Of a DNA stretch of 64,000 bases, positions 62,923 through 64,000 are shown one piece after another. The notes beneath the pieces were generated by a model, which ran no database searches, was not told the DNA's origin, and saw only the letters and a list, made by a program, of their open reading frames with translations. The translations under genes and the position numbers were made by a program. The DNA comes from Phyllobacterium brassicacearum. Lineage in GTDB: Bacteria; Pseudomonadota; Alphaproteobacteria; Rhizobiales; Rhizobiaceae. The stretch is from NCBI RefSeq assembly GCF_003010955.1, contig NZ_PGGO01000026.1, forward strand, positions 1 through 64,000. The letters are read 5' to 3'. Position 1 is the first letter of the stretch. Each line of letters starts with the position of its first letter.

Positions 62923-63747
62923 TCAGCGCATCATGAATATCGGGATCGGCGACGTGTCGATCATCGATCTGGTTACGCCTCCGAAAAGCCGCTCGCGCAG
63001 ACGCGAGTGCCCATACGCGCCCATGATGATCATGTCGGCAGCGATTTCGGTCGCGTGCTGTTTCAAACGGTCTGCCACGGCTGAGCCGCATGTGCGCAAC
63101 CGATCTATCTTCACCTTGATGCCATGTCTGGCGAGGTAGGCGGCGATGTTGGCTCGCCGGTCGGACACATCAGCTGAATCGTCGTTGATCATTGTGACGT
63201 GGACATCGACGGCCGCGGCCATGACATCGATGGCTTCACGCGCAGCGCGTACCGCCTCGATCCGCCCGTCCCAGGCGAGCATGACCTTGTGTGGATGGAG
63301 GGTTGGTCGAGCACCCGCAGGCACCACCAAGGTCGGCCTTCCTGAGTGGAACAGAGTGCCGCTCAACGCGGGAGCTTTCAGGGCTGGCTGATGCAGAAGA
63401 TCCGGGCCGATAATAGTCAGGTCCGAAAAGCGTGCCCGCTGCCCTATGATTTCGTCGGCCCAATCTTTTTCGCAGTAGTAACTGTCGACGTCAGCCTTGA
63501 GGCCATCAGTTTGGACAAGCGATATGATTTGCTTTTCGCGCTTCTTCATCGCTGCGATATCTGCTTCTCGCTCCAGCAACCACGCTGCGGAAACCACGAT
63601 CCCATAACCGCCGATCGGAGTCGGGGCAAGCGACACGACCAGGACGCTTAGATGAGCGTCCAGCTCCCTGCAGAGGTGGATGGCATTCAAAATGTCGCGA
63701 TCGCACTGATCTATCCCAATGACGCAAAAGACGCTCTTGCACGACAT
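62923..63747 (-). CDS. Universal stress protein, two-domain
   Basis: 274 residues from ATG 63747 (MSCKSVFCVIGIDQCDRDILNAI), preceded by AAGGA. A longer frame (to 63870) would translate the box and is rejected. More distant than the other two: LREADIAAMKKREKQ and AWDGRIEAVRAAREAIDVMAAAVDVHVTMIND in the second domain, GAYGHSRLRERLFGGVTRSMIDTSPIPIFMMR at the end, again G in place of S/T. Stop and next start are two bases apart, so the P-type ATPase is co-expressed. Box 70 bases upstream. Confidence 0.9.
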   Translation of the reverse strand: MSCKSVFCVIGIDQCDRDILNAIHLCRELDAHLSVLVVSLAPTPIGGYGIVVSAAWLLEREADIAAMKKREKQIISLVQTDGLKADVDSYYCEKDWADEIIGQRARFSDLTIIGPDLLHQPALKAPALSGTLFHSGRPTLVVPAGARPTLHPHKVMLAWDGRIEAVRAAREAIDVMAAAVDVHVTMINDDSADVSDRRANIAAYLARHGIKVKIDRLRTCGSAVADRLKQHATEIAADMIIMGAYGHSRLRERLFGGVTRSMIDTSPIPIFMMR

Positions 63748-63817
63748 GGCATCTGTCCTTGTTTGAGAAACTATAGGTCCAGGACCACAGCAATAGGCCG
63801 GAGCATCGCCGGACTCA

Positions 63818-63831
63818 TTGCGCTGGATCAA
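63818..63831. promoter_or_regulatory. FNR/FixK-type half-degenerate box TTGCGCTGGATCAA
   Basis: Same 14 bases as 55630-55643. It is 70 bases from the usp ATG at 63747 and 50 bases from the divergent ATG at 63882. Confidence 0.7.
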
Positions 63832-63881
63832 AGCGCAACGGAATTTCTTCGATAGATTCCAGGAGAACAAGGAGGTTTACG

Positions 63882-64000
63882 ATGGTCAATTTGACAGAAC
63901 TTACTTCTAAATTCCGCCATGTCCGTCTGGTGCTGGCACGCGAGAAGGGGCATCCCGAAGGTGATCCCCACGAAGGATATGACTTGCTGGTGCCTCTCGA
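63882..64000 (+). CDS. Unknown protein, N-terminus only, runs off window
   Basis: First 39 codons from ATG 63882, with AAGGAGG six bases upstream: MVNLTELTSKFRHVRLVLAREKGHPEGDPHEGYDLLVPL. Conserved small proteins beginning this way occur in rhizobial microaerobic clusters (recalled, not searched). It is divergent from usp and shares the box. Function unknown. Confidence 0.7.
   Translation, partial: MVNLTELTSKFRHVRLVLAREKGHPEGDPHEGYDLLVPL

Overview
The window looks like accessory DNA, probably plasmid-borne, of an alphaproteobacterium of the order Hyphomicrobiales (rhizobia and relatives). This is an inference from gene content: class III cyclases and OmpR-type regulators fused to TolB/TPR regions, a BigR-Blh persulfide operon, and an oxygen-stress island of the type known from rhizobial symbiotic plasmids, with paired universal stress proteins, DegP, Hsp20, BON protein, metal ATPases and FNR/FixK-type boxes. 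No rRNA, tRNA, CRISPR array, transposase or replication gene was recognised.

Region by region. 1-3300 is the N-terminal 1100 codons of a giant secreted repeat protein, with four 468-bp tandem copies in an A-B-A-B pattern. 3.7-13.9 kb holds a class III cyclase-TPR protein, a chimeric broken gene, a DUF900 lipoprotein, an EmrAB efflux operon with a divergent TetR and two candidate operators, and a winged-helix/TolB/TPR regulator. 14-19.9 kb holds an NmrA-like oxidoreductase, a FixJ-type regulator overlapping a shortened histidine kinase, RidA, PhzF, LysR and fragments of LivF and RpiR genes. 19.9-32.6 kb is catabolic and redox: cupin, HpaB-like monooxygenase, flavin reductase, GntR; a PaoABC-like molybdenum hydroxylase; a glutathionyl-hydroquinone reductase with HxlR; an SDR with divergent TetR; and a DUF2971 gene whose 5' end is duplicated at 5.6 kb. 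32.9-39.5 kb holds a DUF6064 membrane protein, an exported aldo/keto reductase, a TetR with three tandem palindromes and a RidA target, a CheY-like receiver, an MscS channel and a poly-Asp-tailed protein.

39.9-64 kb is the most coherent part, a microaerobic/metal/redox stress island. Nine sequences matching or close to TTGAT-N4-ATCAA lie in promoter positions, most 60-79 bp from a start codon, and four lie between divergent genes. They would join three universal stress proteins, a phosphoribosyltransferase, two P-type ATPases, DegP, Hsp20, a BON protein, a zinc alcohol dehydrogenase, an APH-kinase fusion, a flavodoxin and small unknown proteins into one regulon. The Hsp20 leader also has a hairpin that pairs the whole Shine-Dalgarno sequence, suggesting an RNA thermometer. 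Between 56.8 and 60.1 kb is a translationally coupled sulfur operon (Blh persulfide dioxygenase, BigR, two YeeE/YedE halves, TauE) with a perfect 13-bp-armed operator.

Decay is common: at least five gene remnants (5.7, 16.6, 19.6, 23.7 and 42.8 kb), one of which keeps an intact FixK-type box. Neither an FNR/FixK regulator nor FixL was seen in the window.
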